Shown: one piece after another, positions 12,505 through 23,267 of the stretch
Position numbering within the stretch: position 1 is the stretch's first letter
Layout: each line of letters opens with the position of its first letter
Origin: Bidens hawaiensis
Lineage: Eukaryota > Streptophyta > Magnoliopsida > Asterales > Asteraceae
NCBI GenBank assembly: GCA_021521415.1
Contig: JAIQDT010007327.1
Location: 78,716-142,715, forward strand
DNA: 64,000 nt
Reading direction: 5' to 3'
The notes under the pieces: model-generated
Databases searched by the model: none
Told to the model about the DNA's origin: nothing
The model's input: only the letters and a program-made list of their open reading frames with translations
Program-made: the position numbers and the translations under genes

Positions 12505-12860
12505 CAAAAGGTATATAAGAGGGAATGAGAGAAGTTTTTCAACATTATTTCCCCCCCCCCCTCTCTCTCCTTCCGCTGATTGCTCACTAAAAACCCTAAA
12601 CGGACTTATCGAATTCATCATAATCCTAACCCTAATTTATCAGCCCTCACAATCTGACTCGGTAAGCTTTAATTAAATTATTTCCGACCACGATTAGGTG
12701 ATAATGGGCTCTGATTATTCATGATTACTAAATTTCTATTTCTTGTATAGGTTATAAACTTGTTGAAGATCAGGTTCGTAATGAAATTTCTCTTAATCTT
12801 CTTCAAACTTATAACTTGAAATTTCTTAAATTTGTGAACTTTATGACTAATCTCTACTTT
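12505..12860 (+). promoter_or_regulatory. Probable internal promoter and leader intron ahead of the E1 3' ORF
   Basis: A TATA box (TATATAAGAG, about 12510-12520) is followed by a C10 run and CT-rich tract at 12549-12566, typical of plant core promoters and leaders. A likely intron follows: donor GGTAAGC near 12660 and acceptor TTCTTGTATAGG near 12750. The leader contains small ATGs before the ORF. This suggests a separate spliced transcript for the 3' ORF; E3 has a comparable TATA box and acceptor. Confidence 0.45.
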
Positions 12861-12862
12861 GA

Positions 12863-13795
12863 ATGTGTTTGATTATGTTTTCAAATACGGCGGGTGATAA
12901 CCAAACAAGATATATCTTTGAGCACGAGCACAACATGTGTGCCTTGTTGCAAGTTACTCCGGCTAATGAAGAAGTTGCTGTGATGATAAGAAGGCTTCAA
13001 TGGTCAAACATCAATTTTGCATTGACAGAGTGTCCAGTTATATATAGAAATCACTAGCTTGATTTCTGGCGGTCAGCGAGGCTCTATGATGATGTGAATG
13101 GAAGAAGAATAGAAGCCACTGTTTCGAATCAAGAGATACGTGTGACAAAGGGGCTTATTAGAAGATGCTTGCGGTTGAATGATTATAATCCAATCAGATT
13201 CACTTAACAACTACCAACTATTCAGGATATTCGGGAAGATGATGGGTTATCAGGGGAAAGTGCATGATGGATAATTCCAAAAGGGAATGTTCCCCAACAT
13301 ATACAGATATTTAATACACCATATCCTTTAGGGTTTTGGCCCTCTAAATGGCTCGTGGACTCTTATGAGTCGGGATCTTGCGAACGCCACAGTTGCTTTT
13401 CTGTTTAATATCCATTCAATATTTCAAAATTGATCTTCGAAGGTCTTATGAGCAACTTGAAAAAGGCAAAAAAAGGATAAATTCTTAGCCTATCCTAGGT
13501 TCTTACAAATCATATTCAATCAAGAGTTGGAGGGATTACCTGTTACTGGAATCACTCATGTGTTAAAAGATTCAGATATATACAAAAGGATTGCAACTTT
13601 GAGTAGTACAAGAAGATTCAATCCTGATGAAGTGTACAAAGATTTACCATGGCTGATGGTTGATGATATTGAAATTACTCATTTACATGAGATTTTAGCA
13701 GAGGAACAACAGGAAGGAGATGAGGGTGATGATGATTCAGATGAAGGAGATGAAGGAGATAATGATTCAGGAGATGATATTGAGCTGATTTGAGC
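12863..13795 (+). pseudogene. E1 3' ORF (unknown function), N-terminal part, broken
   Basis: The translation contains LQWSNINFALTECP, a DFWRSARL block, RIEATVSNQEIRVTKGLIRR and LGFWPSKW. These align in order with the E3 3' protein (FREFITFL, EDFWQT, RATVNNQEVHF). Stops fall near 13055, 13205 and 13265. The last open piece (13527-13793) ends in a very acidic Asp/Glu/Gly tail. Function is unknown; I see no signal peptide or membrane segment. The sequence leaves the element at about 13795. Confidence 0.55.
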
Positions 13796-13954
13796 TGATT
13801 TCTTCTTCTTTAAACTCGTTTTTTCGCTCTCTTCAATAATGGGACCTACAAAAAACAATAACATTTAATTTCATTCAAGAACAAGTTACATTCGTTAACT
13901 TTTAAGCACAAAATAACATTAAAACTATTAGGAAAGCATGTGTGTTTTACACCA
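13796..13954. other. Junction between E1 and A2
   Basis: About 160 bases with no coding signal join the acidic end of the E1 3' ORF to an integrase fragment. The text GTGTGTTTTACACCACATCA (about 13931-13950) resembles GTGTGTTTTACAACATATCA at 668-687, so a small unrelated repeat may sit at the junction. Confidence 0.35.
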
Positions 13955-15452
13955 CATCAAGAAGTGACAATGGGTTTGAGTTCAAGAATGGGGATATGAC
14001 TGAATTTTAACTTGTAAAAGGAATATTTCAACAATTTAGTGCTCCAAGAAACCCTGAATAAAATGGGGTTGCAAGGAGAAGAATTAGGACACTAATAGAG
14101 GCTGTAAGGACCACGTTAGCATATGCTTATCTACCTGTATCATTTTTGACAGAAGCAATCAACACTGCATGTATGCTTAGAATAGGGTCCTTCTCTAAAA
14201 AAGACAAAACAAAAATCCTTATGAGATTTTGTATAAAAGAAAGCCTTACATCAAGTTTCTCAAGCCATTTGGATGCAAATGTTCTCTATTAAATACCAAT
14301 GACTACTTGAATAAATTCCAAGCAAAGTCTTTGGACTGTTTCTTTTTGGATATTCTTCACCCTTAAAGGCATGTAGAGTATATGTGAAAGATAATCTGAG
14401 TGTGATCGAATCATCTTATACTATTCTTAAATGAAAACTAATTTAAACCTGTTGATGGAGCAAGTTGGTTGTTTGATTTAGAAAAGTTAATCAAATCTTT
14501 CAAAATCAATCCTGAAAACATTGATGAATATTCTTATAGAACAAGTGTTCCTGAAGCAACCATTGAAAAAAATATTAACTTAGACATTTTATGGTCTAAG
14601 GTTGCTAATTAATACACTGAGTTCTCATTTAAAAGGATGGTTTCTAGAGATGATGAAGATGAGGATAATGAGAAAGATGATGTGCCTCTAGAACAAGAAC
14701 ACACTGAAACATCTGATGATCTAACGGAATATCAACAAGACTAGACTCACATGACACATAGTTAATGTTTGAGAATTTGTTTTAGTACCTAAATCTTTCA
14801 AATGCTAGCGCTTCAACATCCAATAAAATTGTGGAATACACTTATCTGAATAATGTTGCACAAGATTTGATTTTTGAAGAACTTGAACAAAATGATTCAA
14901 ACTTGGATCCAAATCTAACCTCAACTAAAATCATTCAAACTTCTTCAGTTCAGAGAAACCATCCCATTGAAATTATCATTGATGACTTGCTTGAGAGAGT
15001 GACCAGGAGTGCTTCTAAAACTGCAAACATTTTTGTTAATCCCAAATAGAACCAAAGAACATTGTTCAAGCTCTAAAGGACAATAGCTGGGTAGAAGCAA
15101 TAAAGGAGGAGTTAGCACAGTTCAATAATTCGCAAGTATGGGAGCTAGTTGATAAACCAAAAGGAAATTTGCAACTGGCACCAATTGGATTTTCAAAAAC
15201 ATAAGGGATAAGAGAGGAATTGTAATGAAGAAAAAGGCATTATTAGTTGCTCTTGGTTGCTTACAAGAAGAATGAATTGTTTTTGAAGAGGTGTCTGCTC
15301 CTGTTGCAAAATTGGAGGCCATAAGAATTTTTTGGCATATCCTACATCAAAGAATATTAGAATGTTCCAACCGGATGTAAAATCAGCTTTCTTGAATGGA
15401 AAATTATAAAAAGAGGTGTATGTCACTCAACCTCTAGGTTTTGAGGATCATG
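13955..15452 (+). pseudogene. pol: A2 pol fragment: integrase to early reverse transcriptase
   Basis: The fragment enters in the middle of the integrase core (a decayed DNGTEFKN block at about 13964) and continues with a TPEQNGVA-like block whose Gln is now TAA, the FLKPFGCKCSLLNT block, the acidic linker, the HPIEIIIDDLLERVTRS block and an RT start similar to E1 (WVEAIKEELAQF). It ends abruptly after a KSAFLNG-like block at about 15452. Stops and frameshifts are frequent. It is closest to E1 among the window's elements but more decayed. Confidence 0.75.
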
Positions 15453-16100
15453 CATGCAACCCTAGCTCGTCAATAATCAACATATTTAACATTTTGGGTT
15501 TATGATCATCATGTTTAATCACGCAAAAAAATCAATGGAGTGAATTTAGGGAGTGTTCAATTACCTAGTTTGCACATTAACCCTTCAATCAAGCTTTTGA
15601 TGTAGTGTATGTGTGTGTGTTGTTGTTGTTGTTCGGCCGATCCAAGGGGAAGGGGGGGGGGGGCTGCTGATTGCAAGAGGGAGGGGGAGAAGGAGAGAGT
15701 TAAGGTTTTGTGTTATAAGTTTCTTTATATATTAATTAATTAATTACATATTACAACTTGCACCCTCAACTTCTATTTTATATAATTCTAACATAAAATA
15801 GTCAATCATCTCCATAATATGATGTTAGACATAAAAGAACAAATTTACACATATATACACAACACATAATTATATTAACCACTTGTTTATAATATTTATT
15901 GTTTGTTCACCAACGGTTTGAATCGACTCGTGTGTGATTCGGTAAAACTGCGAAAGACTACTTGTGTAATGATTGTCATGTGTCATTTAAATCCAAATTA
16001 AATGAAATGAGATATGCGTTAACTGGAATGACATAGTTTGTGTGATCTTGAGTTTGAATTAACGGAGTTTGGATTAACGGAGTTAACCTGAAATTGACGA
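15453..16100. other. Unidentified segment interrupting A2
   Basis: This segment lies between the A2 RT fragment and the tail of its 3' ORF. It contains a GT-rich and GTT-repeat stretch (about 15605-15635), a G run of about 13 (15650-15663), a purine-rich tract to 15705 and a TTAA repeat (15734-15744). No frame, LTR ends or target duplication could be assigned. It may be a truncated insertion or a deletion-scrambled remnant. Confidence 0.35.
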
Positions 16101-16268
16101 GTGTCACAAAAGAGGCTGAGTGAAATCGGAATGGCAGGGATCTCTTTTGACAAAACCAAAAACCTTAGAAATCCCAATGCCAACATGAAGGAGTGTATAA
16201 GAATGAAAAGACAAAATGAAGGAGTGTCACAAAAGAGGCTGAGTGAAATCGGAATGGCAGGGATCTCT
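16101..16268. repeat. 45 bp perfect direct repeat
   Basis: The 45 bases at 16101-16145 recur exactly at 16224-16268 (each begins GTGTCACAAAAGAGGCTGAG). The intervening DNA also repeats ATGAAGGAGTGT. The right copy leads straight into the tail of the A2 3' ORF. It looks like a local duplication of about 123 bp, perhaps from replication slippage or repair. Confidence 0.8.
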
Positions 16269-16560
16269 GAGTAGACCAAACTCAGAGGTGCGGAGTAATG
16301 AATGTATTGCTAGAATCTACTATGAAAAGAAGATAAAAAGCTTCATCTTGAGAAACTCCGAAGGTCTTGCTCTGGGCTCTATTAAAGAAAATTATGTTTC
16401 GGAATATCTTCACATGGATGACTTACATGATATCATTAGATAGGACCTCCTAGAGGATCATCCATTCCATCTAGAGATATCTATATTCCAACAAAAAGCT
16501 GCAGCCGTGAGATTAGATCAAAGAATGGAAGAACGAAGAAGCTCAAGAAGCTAAGGCCAA
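16269..16560 (+). pseudogene. A2 3' ORF, C-terminal tail
   Basis: The translation around 16320-16440 (KSFILRNSEGLALGSIKENY, then EYLHMDDLHDIIR) matches the C-terminal end of the 3' protein in the 58-59 kb copy (FIHRNSDGLSLGIIKED, LEDLEDIIRW) and in the inverted copy near 55.9-56.2 kb. It is followed by about 200 bases of 3' UTR and a polypurine tract, so it lies at the expected place just before a 3' LTR. Function unknown. Confidence 0.6.
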
Positions 16561-16756
16561 AGGTAATCTATGTGAAGTTGACCTATAAATTTTCGATTAT
16601 ATAATTTTGATATGTAATGCCCTTGAGGCAGAATTTTGAATATGCAATTTTCTTTTTAGTAATGTAATTTATTGTTTCCAAATATTTGATGCATATTTTT
16701 TGAAACAAGTGTATGTAATCTAGAGGTGTCTTGGTGCATCTGAGTGTGTTCCAATC

Positions 16757-16767
16757 TGGTGGGAGAT
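16757..16767 (+). other. A2 polypurine tract
   Basis: CTGGTGGGAGAT immediately precedes the LTR start and aligns with TAAGGGGGAGAT next to the inverted family-A LTR (55692-55703). It would prime plus-strand synthesis. Confidence 0.5.
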
Positions 16768-17305
16768 TTTTTGGCCTAAAAGATAATCAAAGAAGATTTT
16801 AACCTTCTCAACCTCTTAAAAAATATGCTAAGTATGGAATTCAAGCAAACCAGGCACGTAGAGCAAGCTTTAGACTTATTCAAGCAAGATATCTTGTTTT
16901 GAGTAAGGTTATATTATGGAATTTTTTTAAGTGTTAGGTTCGAGTAAACTACACTTCATCAAGAAAGGTTGTTCTTTAGTCGAGCAAGGTTCATTTAGAG
17001 CAAACTCTTTACTTAACCAAGCTTAAACCAAGTAATTTGGTGGGTCGAGCAATGTTTCAATAAAGATAATTCCAAGCATACTTGTAAGAAGTTAAAAAGG
17101 AATTATCAAAAGGACTTGTTCAAGAAAAGTTCAACCTCGAGCAAGCTACAATTTCCCAATTATACTATGTTTGCTAGAATAAGTCTTAGACAAAAGTTTT
17201 AAGAAATCAAGAATAATAAGTTTGCTCGTATGATATTCTCGAGGAAAGTTTGATTATATCATGAAGATATAAGTCTGCTTGAAGAATATTTTCTAAGGAA
17301 AATAT
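16768..17305 (+). repeat. A2 3' LTR, left part (split by E2)
   Basis: This is a family-A LTR with the CTTCTCAACC block, GCTAAGTATGGAAT and many GCAAGCTT/GCAAGGTT motifs. Its TGTTGG start has decayed to TTTTGG. It stops at AAGGAAAATAT, where E2 begins. The uninterrupted LTR at 59744 continues past the same point (60225-60235), which proves that E2 inserted into this LTR. The right part resumes at 37238. Confidence 0.7.
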
Positions 17306-17757
17306 TGTTGGAATCGGTCTGCCCAAGACACATATTTGGGTTGATGCGGCTAGTACGTTATGATCCAACTCTGGTCATACCCAATAACAAGCTAGACAAA
17401 CACCCACGATATTTATATTAAGATACGATCTAGTGAATAAATATCAACACTTATGACATTTAGAAAACGGGTTTCTAAATATTTGCACTTATGTGGTAAA
17501 TAAATTATGTGGATAATATATAGAGAGATGTTTTATAATGTTATTTATGTTGGTTAAATAACATGATGCCTGTTTCTTACAATACATTATGTTACATTTT
17601 ATATTATGTAACAAATATAACATAAGTAATTAAAATTGAAAGGGTTTAAATTTTTGGTGGGAAATATCTTTCTCTCTCATCTATTTATTAATACACCTTT
17701 TCAAGAACATGCATGATAATAGATTGGCCAAGAGAAATGTGCAAAGGTTGTAAATTT

Positions 17758-17788
<31 letters not shown>

Positions 17789-18192
17789 GTCACATACACA
17801 CACACACAAAAGCAAGTAAACTCCTTCCTTCTTCATCAATTTCGGCCAAGAACAAGGAAGAACAACAAGGAGTTTTATTTTGTAGATCCTAGAAACCAAG
17901 GGTGCTTTGTTGAAAGCTTGAAGGGTATACAAGCTTGAGGTGCTTCTAATTTGAAGACTAGCCATTCAATCCTCATCCTTTTCATCTCTTTTAGCATCTT
18001 GAAAGGTATTATGCTAAAACACCCTATGGTTGTTTTGATAGCATGTATTATCGTATATGGATACGGGCATTGGGTTTAATATAAAATCGGGTTTATATTA
18101 ATCAAGTTAACAAGATTTAAAACTTTTAAGCCGCTGTGTTTTTCGTATAAATGGGTTTATATGACTTTGAAAATGTTGTTAAAAATCCAACA
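17306..18192 (+). repeat. E2 5' LTR
   Basis: It starts TGTTGGA and ends TCCAACA, a 7 bp terminal inverted repeat. It carries a CT microsatellite with a short CA run at about 17756-17809. The short open frames across it are chance. The left half matches the truncated 3' LTR at 36757 and, more distantly, the E4 LTR (both begin TGTTGGAAT). Confidence 0.85.
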
Positions 18193-18193
18193 A

Positions 18194-18205
18194 TGGCATC
18201 AAGAG
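18194..18205 (+). other. E2 primer binding site
   Basis: TGGCATCAAGAG begins two bases after the LTR. The same variant is found in E4. It differs from the initiator tRNA-Met complement (TGGTATCAGAG) and may pair with a different tRNA. Confidence 0.6.
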
Positions 18206-19744
18206 TCGCTTATACGGATACATGCTTCATTAGATCTAAAAATTTTCGGGTTTTTTGGATTTTGGTTACCCCTTGGTTCTTGAAGATTATACTTCACATG
18301 CATGTGGTAATCTTGAAGAATTAAGTTATTTGGATGATAAATTATTTTTTTTTGACAAAAACCAGAAACTTTCGGTTTGGTTAGCTTTGGCCGAAAGTTT
18401 CATGGGTAAAAAGGGGAACCATTTTGGTCTTCTAAGACCTTGCATATTTGGATGTGTATTTGATGTTCATAAACTAGCCATGACCTTTTCGATGTGTGTT
18501 TGTGTTGTGATTTATTTGATTAGTCAATTTGTTGTAAAATTCATTTATTTGGGTTTGTTATCTATTTATTCATTTCATATTGGTTCGTAATAATAAGTAG
18601 ATTAGTTGTATTTATATTACAAGAGAAAAATGTATTAGGATATATTTTCTTTGTAAAAGAAGATGAAAAACTTACGGTTTCGGTTTTGGGCCTTAATGGA
18701 CCTCATAGTCCAAGATGGGATTTTGGTCCAATGACCAAAGCCCAAGCTTGGAGGCCCAAGAAAGCTAGGAGCTGAAGTTGGAGCCCAAATAAAGTGGAAG
18801 AGCCATAACACAAGGTGGACACTTGAAGCATTTGGATGCGGGGTCAAGTGGGAGTTCACCGACACATGCCTTGTGTCATTCTCGTCCCTTAGGAGAGACC
18901 TTTTGGCACACTTGTTTCAGTCAACAAGTGTAGTCATTTTAGGGGGCTATGGTTATGGTCTTGTGGTTGTTTAATTAATGCTTGTTTGGTTGGTTTATAT
19001 TTTGCTTTGCATTTGGATTGTTAACACTTAAAATCAACAACTTGCATAAAATTGGTTCCTTAGAAATCATCATGTAATAAAATTGGTTTTATTAAAGGAT
19101 AACGATTTCATAATAAAATGGGTTTTATTAAAAGTAATTTTGAAAATTGGTTTTCAAACAAAGTAACATACATTTGAATGCATGCAAATTCAAGGTGCAT
19201 AAATAGTTTTCTAATCTAGAATTTAGAAAACTTAAATCCCTGTTACAAGAAGTTTAACACCATCCTTTTATACAGCACTCGAATCACTTGGGAACTCGAT
19301 GTGGGATAAAGGTTACCTAACCACTTTGGAGGAAACTTGTGAGTTTGAGGTGGCTTTGCCATATTTGGGGGATAAAGGTCACCTAACTGCTTGTATATGC
19401 AAATTCACACGTGTGTGTAAGTAGGACGACTTGATTTGGAAACCATTGCAATAAGGTCACCAAAGCATGGCGTAGAAAGGTGTTGATGGGTTTAAACATG
19501 ACAACTAAACATATGATGTTTAACCGATCCCATAAAACTAGAAGTTGCAAAGGGTTTCAATCGTCAAACGTTGACTACCTTGTTAATTCAATAGTAGGAT
19601 AAAGGTCACCTAACTACTTTGTGAATGTAACGTTGGGTTCTAGATTTTAATCATTAATTGTCTTGGAGACATAAAGGGTATTAACGATTAAACTTATTAA
19701 AGGATATCTAAAATACTAAAATTGAGCTTTGTTAAATTATGTAG
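18206..19744 (+). promoter_or_regulatory. E2 long gag leader with repeated AAAGGTCACCTAAC motif
   Basis: About 1.5 kb of untranslated leader. The motif GGGATAAAGGTYACCTAACY occurs near 19302, 19367 and 19596, with a shortened version (ATAAGGTCACC) near 19451. E4 has the same four sites in the same order. The leader also has an AAGCCCA/GGCCCA-rich part near 18680-18800, like E4. TATGTAG directly precedes the gag ATG and could be a splice acceptor. Open frames here (18255-18590 and others) show no family features. Confidence 0.55.
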
Positions 19745-20700
19745 ATGGCCGAAAACAATCCACCTAATGGAATTATCCCACCCGTGCATAACCTATCACT
19801 AAGAGTTATACTTGATAAGGATCGTGTTAATTACAACAATTTTATGGATTGATACCGAAACATGAGAATTGTTCTCAAAAAAAGAAATCCTACATATTGG
19901 ACGATCCTATTCCCGATGAACCAAACGGTGACGACTTGGATGCCTATAATGATTGGTTGAAATACACCGAGGATTCGGTGCAAGTTTCTTTCCTCGTGTT
20001 GGGAACTATGATTCCTGAAATTCAAAAGGATTTTGAAAAGTATGGGGCATATGACATGATCACCCAACTTAAGGAAATGTTTCTTACTCAAACTAGGGAA
20101 GAACGCTTCGAAACTGTTCGAGCGCTTCATGAATGTCATATGGAAGAAACCCAATCTGTTTCATCTTATGTGCTTAAGATGAAAAGCCACATTGATTGAC
20201 TTGAATAGCTAAATTGTCCCGTCTCAAAGAGTTAGCCACGGATATGATCCTAAATGTCCTAACCAAATGTTTTGAGACTTTTGTTATGAAAGATAACATG
20301 AATGGATGGGACAAGAGCATTGGTGAGCTTCACGCAATGCTCAAGACAGCCGAAGCGGGAATGGGTAAAATGGTTTTACCCGTTCTCACGATCAATGAAG
20401 GTGGAAATAAGAAGAGGCATAACCCGGAACATAAGGCAAATGTTGCCAAAGGTTAGGGACACGTAAGGGCAAGTTCAAAGGGAAAACTAAAGCGGAACCA
20501 ACCTAACCAATGGAGAAGAAGCTAAAGGTTAGCACGGAGGATCCGTACTCTGGTTATGTTGAGATAGGACATTGGGTGAGGAATTGTCCAACCTATCTCA
20601 AGGAGTTGAAAGCTAAGAGGGATGCGGGGCAAACCTCGGGTACAACTTTCATGATCCATATTGATCTTAATAAGATTTCTTCTAACACATGGGTATTGGA
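19745..20700 (+). pseudogene. gag: E2 gag, broken
   Basis: The ATG at 19745 matches Met9 of the E4 polyprotein (MAENN vs MATHV). A UBN2-type gag follows: YDMITQLKEMFLTQTREERF, SSYVLKMKSHID, NGWDKSIGELHAMLKTAEAG. A conserved Trp codon is TGA at about 19850. Stops or shifts occur near 20199 and 20456. The CCHC knuckle near 20537-20585 has lost its first two Cys (the E4 CFGCGETGHWKRNC region reads YSGYVEIGHWVRNC). Confidence 0.75.
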
Positions 20701-22357
20701 TGTCGGATGTGGAACACATATTTGAAATTTGTTGCAGGAGTTCAAAGGAAATAAGTATTTCAAGAAATGAGATACAAGTCTCTTCATGGTAACAAAGCAA
20801 AGGTTGATGTCGAAGCCCAAGGAGACTATGTATTGAAGCTTTTAAATAGTTAGGAATTCATTTTGAACAACACTTTGTATGCTCCTAGTTTGACTAGGAA
20901 CATTATCTCCGTTTTTATTTTAAGACAATACGGTTATGATTTAAAGTTTGGGGACAATGGTATTTGTATTTTCATGAATAATGTCTTTTATTTTAAAGCA
21001 ACACCGTCTAATGGCTTTTATGAATTAGTTCATGATAACACATCCTTTGATAACAAGTTGTACCAATCTAGCACCAAGAAACTCAAAGTGGATTTGAGTA
21101 AGACTTACCTTTGGCATTGTCGCCTTGTTCACATAAACAAAGATCTTATACATACAATTCAAAAGAACAGTCTTTTGGAATCAAATGATGTTTCATTTGA
21201 TAAGTGTGAATCTTGTTTACAAGGAAAGATGACCAATTAACCTTTTAGTGGAACTAACAAATGGGTAAAAGACTTATTAGGTATCATACATTCGGATGTA
21301 TGTGGTCTTCTAAGGCAATGATAAGGAATGGTGAGAGTAACTTCATAACCTTTATCGATGATTATAGTCGTTATGTGTATGTGTACTTGTTAAGACACAA
21401 AGATGAAGCCTTTGAAATGTTCAAAGTCTTCAAAAATGAAGTAGAAAATCTACTGAATAAAACAATCAAAGTACTAACTGATGCTTTTCTAGATCATCTT
21501 AGGAGTTGTGGAATTATCTCACAACTTACTCCACCCGAAACACCACAACATAATGGTGTATCCGAGACGAGGAATCAAACTCTATTGGATATGGTCCGAT
21601 CCTGATGGCTAGAAGAACATTGCCTCTATCATTTTGGGGTTTCGCATTGCTCTCGGCGGCCCGTATTCTAAATATGCACCAACCAAGAAAGTGGATAAGA
21701 AACCTTTGAAGTATGGCATGGAAGGGTTCCATCATTATCATATTTAAAGGTACGGGGTTGTGAGGCTTATGCTAAAAACAACACCCAAAAAAAAATTGAA
21801 AGCCGATTCACTAAGTGTATCTTTGTAGGATATCCCAAAGACTCTATGGGATATTATTTCTACAACACAACCGAGCAAAAGGTGTTTATTGCTTGAAAGG
21901 CCGAGCATATGGAAACTAAGTTCCTTATGAAAGGAACTAGTAGAACGATGGAACTCGAGGAGTATCAAGAACCCCAAGCCGATACACGTTTGGTTGATAC
22001 TCGCAATCAACAAAAGGTTGTTGAGAATAATCAAATTTTTGATCAAGACACACAAAACGTTCGCAAATCTGGTAGAATTAATAATCCACCCAAAAGATAT
22101 GGATTTTTCATGGATGGATGCTATGTGGTAGTTTCGGATTAACCCACCACATACCATGATGCAATGTCACAATCTGATTGTGACAAATGGCTTGAAGCCA
22201 TGAACGTTGAGATGCAATCCTTGCATGACAACCAAGTATTCGATTTGGTTGTAGCACCTATTAACTCCAAACCGGTTTGGAAGTAAGTAGGTTTTCAAGT
22301 AGAAAACCGGTGTGCGTGGAAACTTGGATACTTATAAAGCAAGGCTTGTAGCAAAAG
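20701..22357 (+). pseudogene. pol: E2 pol, first part: protease, integrase, start of RT
   Basis: The protease motif near 20690-20720 reads WVLDVGCGTHI, so the usual D-T-G is D-V-G. A pre-integrase block follows (LWHCRLVHINKDL, then CESCLQGKMTN) and an integrase core (FITFIDDYSRYVYVYLLRHKD, TPQHNGVSETRNQTLLDMVR). The segment around the second catalytic Asp has been deleted (after KTIKVL the text runs on to TDAF), and further frameshifts follow. RT starts near 22150 and is cut at 22357 by E3; it resumes at 34642. Confidence 0.75.
22353..22357 (+). other. Target site duplication of E3 (left copy)
   Basis: AAAAG here is repeated at 34642-34646, directly outside the two E3 LTR ends. Five-base duplications are typical of Ty1/copia integrase. 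Skipping E3, the E2 RT reading frame continues across the site. Confidence 0.9.
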
Positions 22358-22761
22358 TGTTGGTACATGATGTCAGTAGTTCAGTATCGAGTGTCTGTAA
22401 TAATGTTAGTTTGGTTTGTATTGGTGTTTAAGCGAAGTTGTCTCACAAGTTCGCCTGTTATAAGCGAACTTGTGGACAAGCGAAGTTATCAACAACTTCG
22501 CCTAGTCTGTTAGGCGAAGTTGTCGATAACTTTATATATTAGGTTTACGGCTTATTTTGAATTAACGATTTTGGAAGAACGTGTAACCGGTGATTGAATA
22601 TCACGTGTTATTAGTTGCAATACAACGTGTTCTTTGTTTATTGTAACGTGTGTTTGCTTGTGTTTAACGTATATCGCTTCTACGCTCGTATCGTCTTACG
22701 TAGGGATTCCGAACCTACGTAGAACGAGATATTTCCGTGTAGATCCGGCTGGGAACCTACA
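22358..22761 (+). repeat. E3 5' LTR
   Basis: Starts TGTTGG and ends CCTACA. It has a TATA-like TTTATATATT at 22531-22540 and six copies or variants of the GCGAAGTT motif at 22430-22530, arranged partly as inverted pairs. The open frame at 22634-22819 is chance; its duplicate in the 3' LTR confirms it is only LTR sequence. Confidence 0.92.
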
Positions 22762-22763
22762 AT

Positions 22764-22776
22764 TGGTATCAGAGCA
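22764..22776 (+). other. E3 primer binding site
   Basis: TGGTATCAGAGCA, two bases after the LTR, matches the standard primer site complementary to the 3' end of initiator tRNA-Met. Confidence 0.92.
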
Positions 22777-22969
22777 TTTGCTCGTGATTCTGTGGTTCGG
22801 GATTATCACACGGGTGTAGAAATCGTTCCGTTCGACTATTCGCGGGACGAGTTTACGTTGGAATACCGAGTTTTTGTGTCCTACTCGCCTCACTCCACCA
22901 AAAACAACCCATTACACCTTCACATACCTCGCAAAACATCAAAATCAAACCTGCAAAAACGTTGTGTTT

Positions 22970-23205
22970 ATCAGGCGAAGTTGCCGCCACTGTTTGTAGG
23001 GTTTAGGCGAAGATATAAGTTTAAGCGAAGTTATTAACAACTTCACCTACCTCACAAGTTCTCTTAACTTAAGCGAAGTTATCTACAACTTCGCCTAATC
23101 ATACGAAGTTGAGAAGAAGCGAAGTTAAGAATTTCAGCGAAGTTGGGTAATCCAGTGAAGTTAAGACTTAAGCGAAGTTATCATAACTTCGCCTAACAGG
23201 TACAG
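22970..23205 (+). repeat. GCGAAGTT motif array in the E3 gag leader
   Basis: Eight exact copies of GCGAAGTT or its complement and about four one-base variants lie within 230 bases. Several face each other as inverted pairs (for example GCGAAGTTATC near 23174 followed by AACTTCGCC). The same motif is in the LTRs and in the spacer before the 3' ORF. Confidence 0.85.
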
Positions 23206-23267
23206 TTCCGAAAAATAAAAAAAATTCTTGGGTTTCTTTGTGTTTTCGTTTCGTACTTCTATAAAAG

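Larger units (their letters stand above)
1994..13795 (+). mobile_element. E1: degenerate SIRE-like Ty1/copia retrotransposon without a 3' LTR
   Basis: The order is 5' LTR, primer site, gag with two zinc knuckles, protease, integrase, reverse transcriptase, RNase H, about 2.4 kb of spacer, then the N-terminal part of a 3' ORF. The integrase-before-RT order defines Ty1/copia. The gag block DLEDMDLKWQAAML next to a CCHC knuckle, and the extra ORF after pol, fit the SIRE (Maximus) lineage. Many stops and frameshifts show it is dead. It breaks off at about 13795 in the 3' ORF, and no matching 3' LTR follows directly; the next LTR (A2, 16768) is about 30% different by eye and belongs to another copy. 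Confidence 0.85.

Noticed and set aside
12549..12566. C10 and CT tract as a telomere-like or satellite element
   Set aside because: It is a single simple run within a promoter-like context.
14831..15049. Separate small gene within A2
   Set aside because: It is the integrase-RT linker of the A2 pol fragment, homologous to E1 8700-8923.
18255..18590. 111-codon frame in the E2 leader, possible upstream protein
   Set aside because: E4 has no equivalent frame at this place, so it is not conserved in the lineage.
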